A stretch of DNA of 64,000 nucleotides from Microvirga sp. ACRRW (GCF_022346925.1 NZ_JAKRNJ010000001.1:186001-250000), one strand, 5' to 3'; positions 17,097 to 26,700 are shown, numbered from the stretch's first letter. The notes: a model not told the origin generated them from the letters alone. Numbers and translations are program-made.

Positions 17097-17512
17097 GGTG
17101 TCTTGCGAACAGGATACTTCGCCTGTGCCGATGCGATCATGGCTCGACCGCGGTCGAGTTTGCTCTCATAGGCATGCTCTTGATCGCCGGGTCCTTGATC
17201 GTCATCGATCTCGGGCGCGGCTTTTGGATCTACAACAGACTCTCTGATGCTATCGAGCGCGCTGCGCGCGACAGCCTGCTTCGGCCTATGACCGATGGTC
17301 AGATTACCCTCGATATCGAAAAGCAATTTCCAGAACTCGGATCAGGCACACCCTTGGCCGAAAGACCGAAGGTCGAAATTACATCCGATCCGGATTTCAG
17401 AACGGTCAAGGCGAGCTTGCTCTTCAAGACTGTGGTGCCTGTGTTCGTCGCAGACGGCTTGAACCTGTCACTCAAGCGCCGCTTTCCGAAAGCCCCGCCG
17501 CCGAGTTCATGA
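17093..17512 (+). CDS. TadE/TadF-like pseudopilin
   Basis: 139 residues. The leader MRCLANRILRLCRCDHGS is followed by TAVEFALIGMLLIAGSLIVIDLGRGFW, again the TadE signal with Glu at +5. The exposed part is short and cysteine-free. It overlaps the previous gene (ATGA), so the two are coupled and likely act as a TadE/TadF pair. It converges with the secretin N-domain gene with 18 bases between. Confidence 0.82.
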   Translation: MRCLANRILRLCRCDHGSTAVEFALIGMLLIAGSLIVIDLGRGFWIYNRLSDAIERAARDSLLRPMTDGQITLDIEKQFPELGSGTPLAERPKVEITSDPDFRTVKASLLFKTVVPVFVADGLNLSLKRRFPKAPPPSS

Positions 17513-17530
17513 TCTGAGGCATTTGCGCCA

Positions 17531-17989
17531 TTATTTGACCGGCTCGGTCTTGCCGACAGGCCTGCAAGTGTCGATGCAGGAGTACACTTGCTGAGAGGCT
17601 CCCTGATAAACCGTCGTCACTTGGTTCGAGTTGGCAGACACGCTGATCTTGAGGTGCGCGATTTCCCGTCCGGCCTCTCCTAGGACGATCATATTCGTCA
17701 CGCCGACCGCTTTCCCTGTCAGCACCATGTTGTATTCATCGCTTAGGGTACCATCGGCAATAGCCGGGTTTCCGATGACGATCGTCCGGGCCGGATGCTC
17801 GAAAGTGAGGATCTTCGCGAAATCGAGCGCAACTGGCAAGGTAGATTGCTTAAGACCGATGCGAAGGCGCGCGTCCGTTGAAGGCAGCGTCCCCAGAAGC
17901 GTCGCCTCGTCCGCCCTGCTCTCGCCAGAAAGCCCTAAAGCTCCCAGCATCAATACTGCAGCCGTGATCTTGAGAAACGAGCATTGCAT
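17531..17989 (-). CDS. Stand-alone secretin N-domain (pilus formation) protein
   Basis: 152 residues from ATG 17989; GTG 18016 would add nine. A signal peptide ends near SRADE. The body matches the N-domain of CpaC: ARTIVIGNPAIADGTLSDEYNMVLTGKAVGVTN aligns with the VVVGNPDIATAVPLTTNSFYMLGKAQG region of the secretin at 10933-12438. There is no secretin ring domain. A C-terminal CIDTC pair could form a disulfide. It is inserted in reverse between the tadE-like pair and cpaF. It may cap or guide the secretin in the periplasm (inference). Confidence 0.78.
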   Translation of the reverse strand: MQCSFLKITAAVLMLGALGLSGESRADEATLLGTLPSTDARLRIGLKQSTLPVALDFAKILTFEHPARTIVIGNPAIADGTLSDEYNMVLTGKAVGVTNMIVLGEAGREIAHLKISVSANSNQVTTVYQGASQQVYSCIDTCRPVGKTEPVK

Positions 17990-18049
17990 GAAGTATGTCC
18001 GATCACTTGGTATCACTCTTTGAAATCATTTTTAAAGCCATAGAGGCAA

Positions 18050-18071
18050 TTAGGCCATTTGGCCGAGCCGC
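18050..18071 (+). promoter_or_regulatory. Tad-locus motif, distal copy upstream of cpaF
   Basis: TTAGGCCATTTGGCCGAGC shares the TTAGGCCNTTTGGCYGA pattern with the distal flp copy. It lies 35 bases upstream of the second copy. Confidence 0.6.
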
Positions 18072-18084
18072 GGTTGATCCGGTC

Positions 18085-18107
18085 CTAGACCATGAAGCTG
18101 AATGGAC
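18085..18107 (+). promoter_or_regulatory. Tad-locus motif, proximal copy upstream of cpaF
   Basis: Begins CTAGACCATGAAGCTGAAT and ends GGAC, closely matching the proximal flp copy. It ends 90 bases before the cpaF ATG. Confidence 0.6.
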
Positions 18108-18197
18108 CCTGGCAACACGCAAGCTCTAATTAGAGCTTACATTGGCGATGCGCCCGGTAAATGGGTTGGAAGGCCAAAGAAGGACGGGGCTTTCATT

Positions 18198-19694
18198 ATG
18201 TTCGGTAAGAGGAGCTTGCAGGAAGAGGGCTTTAAGAAAGCGCCCTCTCCCTCGCCGGACATACAGCCCGAGAAGCATCTTTCGATCGCTCCCTCCGCTT
18301 CCCCAAAACAGGCTCCTTCCACGGAGACACTCCCCCGTTCTTCTTCTGCACCGTCCTCCAGCACTCCGAGCCAGAGCGACACTGCAGCACGCCCGCAAGG
18401 CAGCCGGAAGACGGACGAATATTACGGCCTGAAAGCACAGGTCTTTGCTGCCCTGATAGAGGCCATCGACGTCTCGCAGCTCGGCAAGATGGAGCTTCGT
18501 GAAGCCCGGGAAGCGATCGGTGAGATCGTCAAAGATATCGTCACTGCGAAGAAATTTGTCATGTCGATCGCCGAGCAGGACGAGCTTCTGCAGGATATCT
18601 CCAACGACGTTCTCGGCTATGGTCCGCTTGAGCCTCTTTTGGCTCGCGACGATATCGCCGACATCATGGTGAACGGTGCGGATACGGTCTACATCGAAGT
18701 CGCCGGCAAGGTGCAGAAGACCGACATTCAGTTTCGCGACAACGCCCAGCTCCTGCATATCTGCCAGAGGATCGTCAGCCAGGTCGGCCGGCGCGTCGAC
18801 GAATCCAGTCCCATCTGCGACGCGCGACTTCCAGATGGTTCGCGTGTTAACGTCATTGCCTCCCCCCTTGCCATCGATGGGCCTTCACTTACCATCCGAA
18901 AGTTCAAGAAGGACAAGCTGACGCTCGATCAGCTTGTGAAATTTGGGTCCATTACTCCCGAAGGCGCCACGATCCTTGAGATCATTGGCCGCGTGCGCTG
19001 CAACGTGATCGTCTCTGGAGGCACGGGATCAGGCAAGACGACACTGCTGAACTGCCTGACGCGCTATATCGAACCGGGAGAACGCATCGTAACATGCGAG
19101 GACGCCGCGGAACTGCAATTGCAGCAGCCGCATGTGGTCCGACTTGAGACGCGTCCGCCAAACATTGAGGGTGAAGGCCAGATCACCATGCGCGACCTCG
19201 TCAAGAACTGCCTCCGCATGCGCCCTGAACGCATCATCGTGGGCGAGGTGCGCGGCGCTGAAGCATTCGATCTTCTTCAGGCCATGAACACCGGCCATGA
19301 CGGCTCCATGGGCACCCTGCATGCGAACTCGCCTCGGGAGGCGGTTTCCCGCATCGAATCCATGATTACAATGGGCGGATACAGCCTGCCATCCAAGACC
19401 ATCCGGGAGATGATTGTTTCATCCGTCGACGTCATCGTGCAGGCTGCGCGCCTCCGCGACGGATCGCGCCGCATCACGCACATTACCGAGGTTCTCGGGC
19501 TCGAAGGCGATGTCATCATCACTCAGGACCTCTTCACTTATGAGATTCTGGGTGAGGATGCCAAAGGCGACATCATCGGCAAACATCGCTCGACGGGCGT
19601 CGGAAGGCCCCGCTTCTGGGATCGCGCCCGATATTACGGAGAGGAGAAGCGCTTGGCTGCAGCCCTCGATGCTGCAGACAAGGCTTCCAGCTAG
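18198..19694 (+). CDS. cpaF: Tad pilus secretion ATPase CpaF (TadA)
   Basis: 498 residues from ATG 18198, giving the usual alphaproteobacterial start MFGKRS; the frame is open to 18102 but that part is not family-like. A Pro/Ser-rich linker (about 15-75) leads into a helical domain and the VirB11/GspE-type ATPase core: Walker [16 protein letters not shown] near residue 275, Asp box [20 protein letters not shown], Walker [30 protein letters not shown]. CpaF powers pilus extension and retraction from the cytoplasm. It is the first gene of cpaF-tadB-tadC, preceded by two motif copies. Confidence 0.93.
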   Translation: MFGKRSLQEEGFKKAPSPSPDIQPEKHLSIAPSASPKQAPSTETLPRSSSAPSSSTPSQSDTAARPQGSRKTDEYYGLKAQVFAALIEAIDVSQLGKMELREAREAIGEIVKDIVTAKKFVMSIAEQDELLQDISNDVLGYGPLEPLLARDDIADIMVNGADTVYIEVAGKVQKTDIQFRDNAQLLHICQRIVSQVGRRVDESSPICDARLPDGSRVNVIASPLAIDGPSLTIRKFKKDKLTLDQLVKFGSITPEGATILEIIGRVRCNVIVSGGTGSGKTTLLNCLTRYIEPGERIVTCEDAAELQLQQPHVVRLETRPPNIEGEGQITMRDLVKNCLRMRPERIIVGEVRGAEAFDLLQAMNTGHDGSMGTLHANSPREAVSRIESMITMGGYSLPSKTIREMIVSSVDVIVQAARLRDGSRRITHITEVLGLEGDVIITQDLFTYEILGEDAKGDIIGKHRSTGVGRPRFWDRARYYGEEKRLAAALDAADKASS

Positions 19695-19718
19695 CCATAA
19701 GAGAGCAAGCATCCGATC

Positions 19719-20714
19719 ATGCTCACCCCTGAACTCATTCCCGTCTACATCGCCCTCCTTGTCACCTTCTGTGCCGGCGGCGTGGTCATTGCTCTCTTCT
19801 ATTCTTATTTCGAGCGTCGCTCGGAGAGCTACAAGCGCTTCGCGGCCATTGCTGCGTCCGGCCCTTCTATCGATCGGGAGGCCGTCAGCAATGAAACGAG
19901 AAGGCGCAAAGCTGTCGAGGTCACCCTGCGCGAGTTGGAAGACAAGCAGAAGATCAAGAAAACATCCAAGCTCACTCTATCCGCCCGGATCAGACAGGCA
20001 GGACTGAGCTGGACCCTGAAGACCTATTACCTGGTTTGCGTCATCGCAGGATCTCTGACCCTCTTGATGTCCTCAATCCTATTTGGACTTGGCCCGTTCT
20101 CCTCCGTGGCCTTTGGCCTGACAGGTGCTCTTCTGGTCCCTTACCTTTATGTGAACGGAAAGAGGAGCCATCGCTTCAAGAACTTCTCAATGGAGTTCCC
20201 GAACGCCGTCGATGTCATTGTCCGAGGCGTCAAAGCAGGTCTTCCTCTTGGAGATTGCCTGCGCATTATCGCTATGGAAGCACAGGAGCCGGTCAAAAGC
20301 GAGTTCCGCATCATCATCGAGGATCAGACCCTTGGCCTGCCGATGGACGAATCCGTTCAGAAGCTCGTCGAGCGCATTCCCCTGCCGGAAGCGAATTTTT
20401 TCGCTATCGTCATCGCACTGCAAAGCCGGACGGGCGGAAGCCTGTCAGAAGCTCTATCCAACCTTTCCAAGGTACTACGCGAGCGGAAGAAAATGAAAGC
20501 CAAGATCAAGGCCGTAAGCTCCGAGGCGAAGGCTTCCGCAGGCATCATCGGCAGTCTTCCGGTCGTCGTCGCCACGCTGATCTACCTCACATCGCCGGAA
20601 TATATCAGCCTTCTTTTCACCACTGCCACCGGCAACATCACGCTTGCAGTTTCCGGCTTCTGGATGCTTATCGGCTGTCTCGTCATGCGCAAGATGATCA
20701 ATTTCGATTTCTGA
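19719..20714 (+). CDS. tadB: Tad inner-membrane platform protein TadB
   Basis: 331 residues. Membrane helices at about 8-28, two near 110-150 and two at the C-terminus flank a GspF-like cytoplasmic domain (FPNAVDVIVRGVKAGLPLGDCLRIIA...LQSRTGGSLSEALSNLSKVLRERKKMKAKIKA). TadB and TadC form the platform on which CpaF acts. It lies 24 bases after cpaF and 8 bases before tadC. Confidence 0.92.
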   Translation: MLTPELIPVYIALLVTFCAGGVVIALFYSYFERRSESYKRFAAIAASGPSIDREAVSNETRRRKAVEVTLRELEDKQKIKKTSKLTLSARIRQAGLSWTLKTYYLVCVIAGSLTLLMSSILFGLGPFSSVAFGLTGALLVPYLYVNGKRSHRFKNFSMEFPNAVDVIVRGVKAGLPLGDCLRIIAMEAQEPVKSEFRIIIEDQTLGLPMDESVQKLVERIPLPEANFFAIVIALQSRTGGSLSEALSNLSKVLRERKKMKAKIKAVSSEAKASAGIIGSLPVVVATLIYLTSPEYISLLFTTATGNITLAVSGFWMLIGCLVMRKMINFDF

Positions 20715-20722
20715 GGCATGTC

Positions 20723-21691
20723 ATGAACCCTGCGGTCCTCCTCACTCATCTCGACTTAATCATCGCCCTTTCAGCCGCTGTCTCCGTCTGCGGGGCTGTT
20801 CTGGTCATCTCCTGGCCCTACTTCGCCCGCGACCAACTGAGCGCTCGCATGGCTCATGTCGCGAGTGAACGTGAACGGATCAGGACGCGCGAGCGAGCCC
20901 GCCTCAATGCCAAGGCGAAAACGCCCTCCCTGCGCAGCGAGCCCAAGAAGCTTTTCAAGGACATTGTGGAGAGGTTCGACCTGGCCAGGCGCGTGGAAGA
21001 CGGTGACCTTGCCCAAAGGCTGCGGATGGCAGGCTTCCGTGGTCAAAGCCCCGTCATTACGTTTCTGGCCATACGGGCGATTGCGCCGATCGCGATGTTT
21101 CTCCTCGCCATCCTGTACGTTTTCGTCGTCCTGCGTCTCCAGCACCCTCTCTTCGTCAAACTGGGAATTGCAGTTGGCGCGGCCTGGATCGGCTATTTTG
21201 CCCCCCAGCTTTATGTCTCGAACAAGATCAAGAAAAGGCAGGACGCCATTCGGAGATCATGGCCGGATGCGCTCGATCTTCTGCTGATCTGCGTTGAATG
21301 CGGCATGAGCGTCGAGAGTGCGTTGCGCAAAGTCTCCGACGAGATCGGCACACAATGCGTAGAACTCGCAGAGGAACTTAGCCTGACGACAGCCGAGCTG
21401 TCATACCTGCAAGATCGTCGAAAAGCCTATGAAAACTTGGCCGAGCGCACCGGCCTCGATGGCGTCAAGGGCGTTGTCACCAGCCTTATCCAATCAGAAA
21501 AGTACGGTACTCCCCTGGCGCACTCCTTGCGCGTTCTCGCTCAAGAGAACCGTGATATGCGCATGAACGAAGCGGAGAAGAAGGCTGCAGCCTTGCCGCC
21601 CAAGCTCACGGTTCCGATGATCCTATTCTTTTTGCCCGTTCTCTTCGCCGTTATCATTACGCCGGCGGTCATCCGCATTACAAACCTCTGA
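20723..21691 (+). CDS. tadC: Tad inner-membrane platform protein TadC
   Basis: 322 residues from ATG 20723 (GAGG ribosome site); the frame is open upstream inside tadB but out of its frame. It has the GspF-like core SWPDALDLLLICVECGMSVESALRKVSDEIG...LIQSEKYGTPLAHSLRVLAQENRDMRMNEAEKKAAALPPKLTVPMILFFLPVL. It is the partner of TadB. A 6-bp inverted repeat (AACCTC/GAGGTT, 21682-21697) spans the stop codon. Confidence 0.92.
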   Translation: MNPAVLLTHLDLIIALSAAVSVCGAVLVISWPYFARDQLSARMAHVASERERIRTRERARLNAKAKTPSLRSEPKKLFKDIVERFDLARRVEDGDLAQRLRMAGFRGQSPVITFLAIRAIAPIAMFLLAILYVFVVLRLQHPLFVKLGIAVGAAWIGYFAPQLYVSNKIKKRQDAIRRSWPDALDLLLICVECGMSVESALRKVSDEIGTQCVELAEELSLTTAELSYLQDRRKAYENLAERTGLDGVKGVVTSLIQSEKYGTPLAHSLRVLAQENRDMRMNEAEKKAAALPPKLTVPMILFFLPVLFAVIITPAVIRITNL

Positions 21692-21704
21692 GGAGGTTCG
21701 CAGC

Positions 21705-21746
21705 GAGTTCGGAGCGGCACCCGATGAGTTCGGAGCGGCACCCGAT
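21705..21746 (+). repeat. Perfect tandem duplication of 21 bases
   Basis: Two identical copies, 21705-21725 and 21726-21746, starting GAGTTCGGAGCGG and ending CACCCGAT, lie between the convergent tadC and tadG genes. They probably arose by slippage; no function is evident. Confidence 0.85.
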
Positions 21747-21775
21747 CGATTTGGGCGGGCCGCATCTTCGATTTT

Positions 21776-23158
21776 CTACTCGACGAGCTTTACGATCTGG
21801 CCCGTCAGGACGGTCTTTGTACCGGCTCCGGCGCAGGCTGCACCCATTTCGACGGTTGAATTGCCTGCGAAGGTAACCGTATTGGCGATAATCTGGAGGC
21901 AGCTTGACTCGGCTTTCGTTCCTCCGAGAAACTCTATCGTCGATCCGGGCAAATAGATCGCGCCCTTGATGCTGGCTGTCGAAGAGTTCCCATTAATCTT
22001 GAACACCTCGCCGCATTCGAGCGGTGAATCCTCACAGCGAGCGGCGAAGAACACCAGCCCTGAGTAAAGTCCCGCCGTCGGGGCAGCCAGATCCAGCTCT
22101 GCCGAACCTGAAATTTCAGCTGTCGTGTTGTTCGCGAAGAAGAAGGTTGCACCGTTCGATTTCAAGATCGCCTTGTTGTTGACCTTCAGGTTGCCGCCCG
22201 TGATGATGTACAGTCCCGGCCCAAAAGTAGCGGTCGTGTTGGATGCGACTTCGATCCCGTCGCAGAAAACCGAGTATGCACCATATATGGGATGTGGGAG
22301 TTCCTTCGGGGTGATCGCCCCTGAAACTGTTCTGCTCTGGCAGGTGTAACCTGAGACCGATGGCTCAGGAACGTCCGCATAAGGATCCGCAGCCGGAGGA
22401 GCGTTTTCCTGCACACTGGCGCAGACATTCAGGTCGAGCAGATCGGGCGATGGGTTCTTTACAGAGGACCCGCCGACCGTGCTGATGCAATCAGCCGTGA
22501 GATCCGCTGTCGAGTTCGGCATGTAATACGCATCGGATTGAGTAGAGTTCGAGACGACGCTGCAATCGTTGAGGGTCACGCTCGTATTGCCTGACACCTC
22601 AACGGCCTTTGATCTTGTGGCAGAAAGAGCCACCACGCAGGCGGGAGAACCACCAGTGAGCTTGGCGACCGCGCGTGCCCTGATCTCGACTGGAGTGTCG
22701 GAGAATATCGATGAAAGAAGCCGCGGCTTCGTCTCGGAGAGAATAACCTCGACGGCATCGTTGTCGTCGATTGACCCTCCGGCAAGCGGAGGGTTGTTCA
22801 AGGTCAAGTTCGTAGTGACGAGATCGGTTGCATCAGGGTCAGGGTTTGCATCAGTCATAACGGGCATGAAGCCGGAGGCTGATGCTACCCGCACGGCAGC
22901 GGCCTGCAGTGGATTACCGTTTTCTCCAACACGCTTTCGAACGGCAGCTGCATAAGCGGCCACATCGGCCGCGTGCTGCAACTTTCGCTGCGTATAATAC
23001 CAATAACCGGTCTCTCCCCCGAGAGCCATGCCACCGATGATCACCGGCGACATGAGGCCCATGGCAACCGCCGCTGCACCACCCTCTTCTTTCCAGAGTC
23101 TATACAACCGAGGCAGCACGCTTGGTCTGCGGGGCCGCGATGGAAATGGCAGCGTCAT
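21776..23158 (-). CDS. tadG: TadG-like Flp pilus assembly protein
   Basis: 460 residues from ATG 23158, with GGAGAG upstream; the frame opens farther upstream but lacks similarity there. A basic N-terminus is followed by the TadG N-domain helix (GGAAAVAMGLMSPVIIGGMALGGETGYWYYTQRKLQHAADVAAYAAA). The remainder is a long exposed domain with several cysteines and Ser/Thr/Asn-rich strands, and lacks an obvious von Willebrand A domain. TadG is a minor component anchored in the inner membrane. It is oriented opposite to tadC and preceded by its own motif copy. Confidence 0.85.
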   Translation of the reverse strand: MTLPFPSRPRRPSVLPRLYRLWKEEGGAAAVAMGLMSPVIIGGMALGGETGYWYYTQRKLQHAADVAAYAAAVRKRVGENGNPLQAAAVRVASASGFMPVMTDANPDPDATDLVTTNLTLNNPPLAGGSIDDNDAVEVILSETKPRLLSSIFSDTPVEIRARAVAKLTGGSPACVVALSATRSKAVEVSGNTSVTLNDCSVVSNSTQSDAYYMPNSTADLTADCISTVGGSSVKNPSPDLLDLNVCASVQENAPPAADPYADVPEPSVSGYTCQSRTVSGAITPKELPHPIYGAYSVFCDGIEVASNTTATFGPGLYIITGGNLKVNNKAILKSNGATFFFANNTTAEISGSAELDLAAPTAGLYSGLVFFAARCEDSPLECGEVFKINGNSSTASIKGAIYLPGSTIEFLGGTKAESSCLQIIANTVTFAGNSTVEMGAACAGAGTKTVLTGQIVKLVE

Positions 23159-23252
23159 TCTCTCATGCTCTCCGGGCCAGCACCCAGAAGGCACCGCCCG
23201 CTCAAAGATAGCTTGGTTCCGCAGAGAGAGATTGACCCATTCGAGAGCAAGC

Positions 23253-23275
23253 TTCCATTCGCCTGAATGGCCTAG
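23253..23275 (-). promoter_or_regulatory. Tad-locus motif copy upstream of tadG
   Basis: On the minus strand it reads CTAGGCCATTCAGGCGAAT, then GGAA. It lies 95-117 bases before the tadG ATG in the same orientation; its CTAG includes the TAG stop of the upstream kinase gene. Confidence 0.55.
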
Positions 23276-25941
23276 GCCAAGTGCGCTACGCGGGGGGTGG
23301 CCTCGTTCAAACCGGCAATCACATCGCGCGCAGCACGTGCTGCTTCGCACACCTTGTTCAAAGCCATGGAAATATCGCCACCGGATTCACATTCACGTTC
23401 GAGAGCAATGCAGAATTCCGCCAGTTCGGAAAAGCCCAGGAGAGCGGCTTGGGATGTGATGGCATGAGCCGCCCTTGCGACTTCCCGGCGCTCGGTGCTC
23501 GTGAGGTCCTGACAGGCAAAGCTCGCCTTCAGCTGTTCGTCAAGACGATGAAGCCACTGCGAAACGCGGTCTATGCCAATCGTATCGCGAAAATCGGCGA
23601 AATGTCTCTCTTGAAAAGCCTGCTCGCTGGAAAGCGAGACTCCCGGAACAGCGCGATCCTCCAAGCCGTGGAACCACTCGCTCATCTTGCGCAGCAGATC
23701 GTCTCGTCGGATCGGCTTTCCAACATGATCGTTGAAACCCGCTTGCAGGAAGTCGCGGACTTGCTGAGGCAGAACGTTCGCGGTCATTGCAGCGACGAAG
23801 ACATCGCGGCATGGATGATCGAGATCGCGGATGGCACGAATAGCTGTCAATCCATCCATGCCTGGCATCTGAATATCCATCAGCACGAGATCGTATGGTC
23901 GTGCCTGGAGGTTCGCAATGGCTTCCTCCCCGTTGGAGACGGCATCGACCGTGTGCCCTGCGGCTTCGAGCAATGCCTGCGCCAACTCCCGGTTGATGTC
24001 CACGTCTTCGACGATGAGAATGTGTGCTCGCTTCGCGGTCGCGGGAATGTCCATCGGGGTCGATTGCAGCGCCGGCATCTCGCCATGTGGCAGCACCAGC
24101 TCGATCCAGAAGGTCGAACCCTTTCCCAGTTCACTCTCCACACCGATCTGCCCGCCCATCAGCTCCACAAGGCGCTTGGAAATCGCAAGCCCTAGTCCGG
24201 TGCCGCCGAACTCCCGGCGGATGGAGGCGTCACCCTGAGAAAAGCGCTTGAACAATCGGCTGTGCTGCTCCGGAGCGATACCAATGCCTGTATCGCTGAT
24301 AGAAATGCCGATCACCTCGCCTGATGACACCGCTCCCTTGTGTTCAATTCTTGCGGTGATGTGACCTTCACGGGTAAATTTTACGGCGTTGTTCAGAAGG
24401 TTCAGAAGCACCTGCCGCAACCGCGCCTCATCGCCCAGAACCACCTTGGGAATGTTCTGACCCCACTCGACCCGGATCGGGACTCCCTTCTTGCCCGCGC
24501 CGCTTGTGACGATAGAAACCGTATTATCGACGAGAGAAACCAATGAGAACGGCTCGATCTGCAACGCGATCTGATCCGCCTCGATGCTGGAAAAGTCTAG
24601 GATGTCGTTCGCGACCGTCAGAAGCGCAGAAGCGGAGACTTGGATGAGATCCGCATAGCGCCGCTGCTTCGTGCTGAGCCTCTCGTCGAGAAGTTGCTCC
24701 GTGTAGCCGATGATGCCGTTCAAGGGTGTACGGATCTCGTGACTCATGGAAGCAAGAAAATTCGTCTTTGCCTGGCTTGCGATGTTGGCCTGGCCCAGAG
24801 CTCTCTCGGCCACGTCTCTGGCTGCCGTCAGCTCCTTCTCTCGATCCGCGACAGCCTTCGCCATGCGATTGAAGGCGCGCTCCAGGATGCCGACCTCGCC
24901 CGATCCCTTATAGGATGAGCGCACGCTGAAATCCCCACGTTCGAGCGCTTCTGCCGTTTGCACCAGGCCACGCAAGGGTCGCAGAATGAGCCCCTCGACG
25001 CCCAATGTTCCCAGAAGCAGAGATCCGCCGATAATGACAAGGATCAGGACCAGCCTGTATCGCAGAGCCTCGTCGATAGGACCGATGACCGATGCTCTGC
25101 TCAAGCCGATGGCCAGAATGGCATCCGTTCCCGGCAGCGTCCTGAAGACGAAAAGACGCGGCTCTCCCGAGAGATCCTCCAGCTCGGAGTCGCCCTGGAA
25201 GGATTGCAGAGCCTTGCGGACAACATCGTGGCTCTGCAAATTGCGCCCGATCAGCTCGTTTCTCGGCGGATAATGCGCAACAAGCGACCCATTGCGGTCA
25301 ATGACGAGCATGTTTACGTCAAGGCCCGAGTTCACATTCTTAAGGGAGCGCTCGTCCAATAGCCCTGGATCGATCTCGGCGGCAACCACCGCAGCAACCT
25401 GCCCTCCGTCGACCACAGCCATCGCAGCTGCAATGCCCATCCTCCCTGTGACGGGACTGACGCTCAGATCGCTCAGGGCGAATGCCTCGCCCTTGAGAAC
25501 ACGCGCCAGAAGGTCCCGCCTGGAAGTATTCGTGGCTTCGCCATGGGCATGAGCACCGCAGATCTCATTTCCCTGAAGGTCCGTGACGCGCAGCGATGTC
25601 ATCCATCGATACATACCAAAGTGCCGCTGAACGGCGCTGGCGCATTCGGCACCGCCGGCTCGTAAACCCGGCGTCTCGCTGAGATGATGTAAGATCCCCT
25701 CGGCCTCCTCAATCACGCGGCTTTGCCGATCGACAGCATAAGTGATGAGGATATCCGCCCGTTCACGCGTGGCCTCAATGGCGAGCTTGCGCTCGTCGCT
25801 CGCGAACTGCACGAGAGCAGCGCTCAAAGGCGCCAAAGCGGCGATACCGATCAGAAGAAAGCGCCAGATCAGGCTGCCGCGATGCAGCCTGAGGAGCCTT
25901 GTCCCCACTCGCATCATGCTGGTGTTCCTCCCAATCGCCAT
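23272..25941 (-). CDS. Hybrid sensor histidine kinase (Cache-HAMP-HisKA-HATPase-REC-Hpt)
   Basis: 889 residues. Membrane helices at about 25-46 and 295-318 enclose a roughly 250-residue periplasmic Cache-like domain ([22 protein letters not shown]). HAMP follows at about 320-370, then HisKA with [12 protein letters not shown] (His401), an ATPase domain ([26 protein letters not shown]), a receiver at about 640-755 with phospho-acceptor Asp689 in [11 protein letters not shown], and a C-terminal Hpt domain with [16 protein letters not shown] (His826). All phosphorelay residues are present. It is downstream of the LuxR-type regulator gene by 21 bases and upstream of tadG, so it probably signals to that regulator and perhaps to pilus genes (inference). 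Confidence 0.92.
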   Translation of the reverse strand: MAIGRNTSMMRVGTRLLRLHRGSLIWRFLLIGIAALAPLSAALVQFASDERKLAIEATRERADILITYAVDRQSRVIEEAEGILHHLSETPGLRAGGAECASAVQRHFGMYRWMTSLRVTDLQGNEICGAHAHGEATNTSRRDLLARVLKGEAFALSDLSVSPVTGRMGIAAAMAVVDGGQVAAVVAAEIDPGLLDERSLKNVNSGLDVNMLVIDRNGSLVAHYPPRNELIGRNLQSHDVVRKALQSFQGDSELEDLSGEPRLFVFRTLPGTDAILAIGLSRASVIGPIDEALRYRLVLILVIIGGSLLLGTLGVEGLILRPLRGLVQTAEALERGDFSVRSSYKGSGEVGILERAFNRMAKAVADREKELTAARDVAERALGQANIASQAKTNFLASMSHEIRTPLNGIIGYTEQLLDERLSTKQRRYADLIQVSASALLTVANDILDFSSIEADQIALQIEPFSLVSLVDNTVSIVTSGAGKKGVPIRVEWGQNIPKVVLGDEARLRQVLLNLLNNAVKFTREGHITARIEHKGAVSSGEVIGISISDTGIGIAPEQHSRLFKRFSQGDASIRREFGGTGLGLAISKRLVELMGGQIGVESELGKGSTFWIELVLPHGEMPALQSTPMDIPATAKRAHILIVEDVDINRELAQALLEAAGHTVDAVSNGEEAIANLQARPYDLVLMDIQMPGMDGLTAIRAIRDLDHPCRDVFVAAMTANVLPQQVRDFLQAGFNDHVGKPIRRDDLLRKMSEWFHGLEDRAVPGVSLSSEQAFQERHFADFRDTIGIDRVSQWLHRLDEQLKASFACQDLTSTERREVARAAHAITSQAALLGFSELAEFCIALERECESGGDISMALNKVCEAARAARDVIAGLNEATPRVAHLA

Positions 25942-25962
25942 CGCCGCGCACTTTGCTGGGGG

Positions 25963-26700
25963 CTACACGCTGGTCATCAGGTCGCGCTTGCGGTTCGGGT
26001 AAGGGCGCGCCCCTGCCACGGCAGCCGCCGCACGATTGTTCACGCCGAAATAGCGGAAGATCGCTGCCATGTGGATTTTCACAGTCCCCTCGCCCAATCC
26101 AAGAGCCAAAGCGATTTCCTTATTCGTCTTTCCTTGTACGAGCAGATCGAGAACATCGCGCTGGCGCGGCGTTAAGGGGCTCGATGTCTCAGAAGGCTCG
26201 GCCTCCTGAACCGGAACAGAGGGCTCTGCCTTTTCAGCGATGGTCTTGATGTTCTCTTCTTCAGAGGTTTCGACGGGAGCCGAAGAAATATCCGCAAGGC
26301 ACGGAGGAACATAGACGCCGCCGTCGAAGATGATCTGGAGAGCGGCCGCGAGATCCGTGATACTCAGGCTCTTGAGCATGTAGCCATGCACGCCTGCTTC
26401 CAAGGCGAGAAGAATGTTGCGGCGATTGCTGGACGCTGAAATGACCCCCACCTTGGCGTTGGGAAAGCATTCCCGGACCGTCCGTAAATTGGTAGGCGTT
26501 CTCATTCCGGGCATAGAAAGATCGAACAAGGCAACGTCGATTTGATCATTCTCGCCCAAGCGCTCGAGCGCCTCATCCAGAGACCCGGCTTCTATGATTT
26601 TCGAGAAGCCGAATTGCCGGCTCAGGATGGCCCCAACGGCCATCCGAAAATATGCATCATCATCGGCGATAAGGCCGATGCGCGCAGGCGCCCCCATCAA
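25963..26700 (-). CDS. LuxR/FixJ-type response regulator (intact receiver)
   Basis: 245 residues. The receiver (about 5-125) has acidic residues Asp13-Asp14, phospho-acceptor Asp60 in VALFDLSMPGM, a Ser/Thr switch in VISASS and Lys in YMLKS. After a linker of about 45 residues comes a LuxR HTH (SPLTPRQRDVLDLLVQGKTNKEIALALGLGEGTVKIHMAAIFRYFGV). It is a DNA-binding regulator, probably in one operon with the hybrid kinase. A paralogue lies at 27555-28277; both HTH domains are nearly identical, so they may share binding sites. Confidence 0.9.
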   Translation of the reverse strand: MMGAPARIGLIADDDAYFRMAVGAILSRQFGFSKIIEAGSLDEALERLGENDQIDVALFDLSMPGMRTPTNLRTVRECFPNAKVGVISASSNRRNILLALEAGVHGYMLKSLSITDLAAALQIIFDGGVYVPPCLADISSAPVETSEEENIKTIAEKAEPSVPVQEAEPSETSSPLTPRQRDVLDLLVQGKTNKEIALALGLGEGTVKIHMAAIFRYFGVNNRAAAAVAGARPYPNRKRDLMTSV

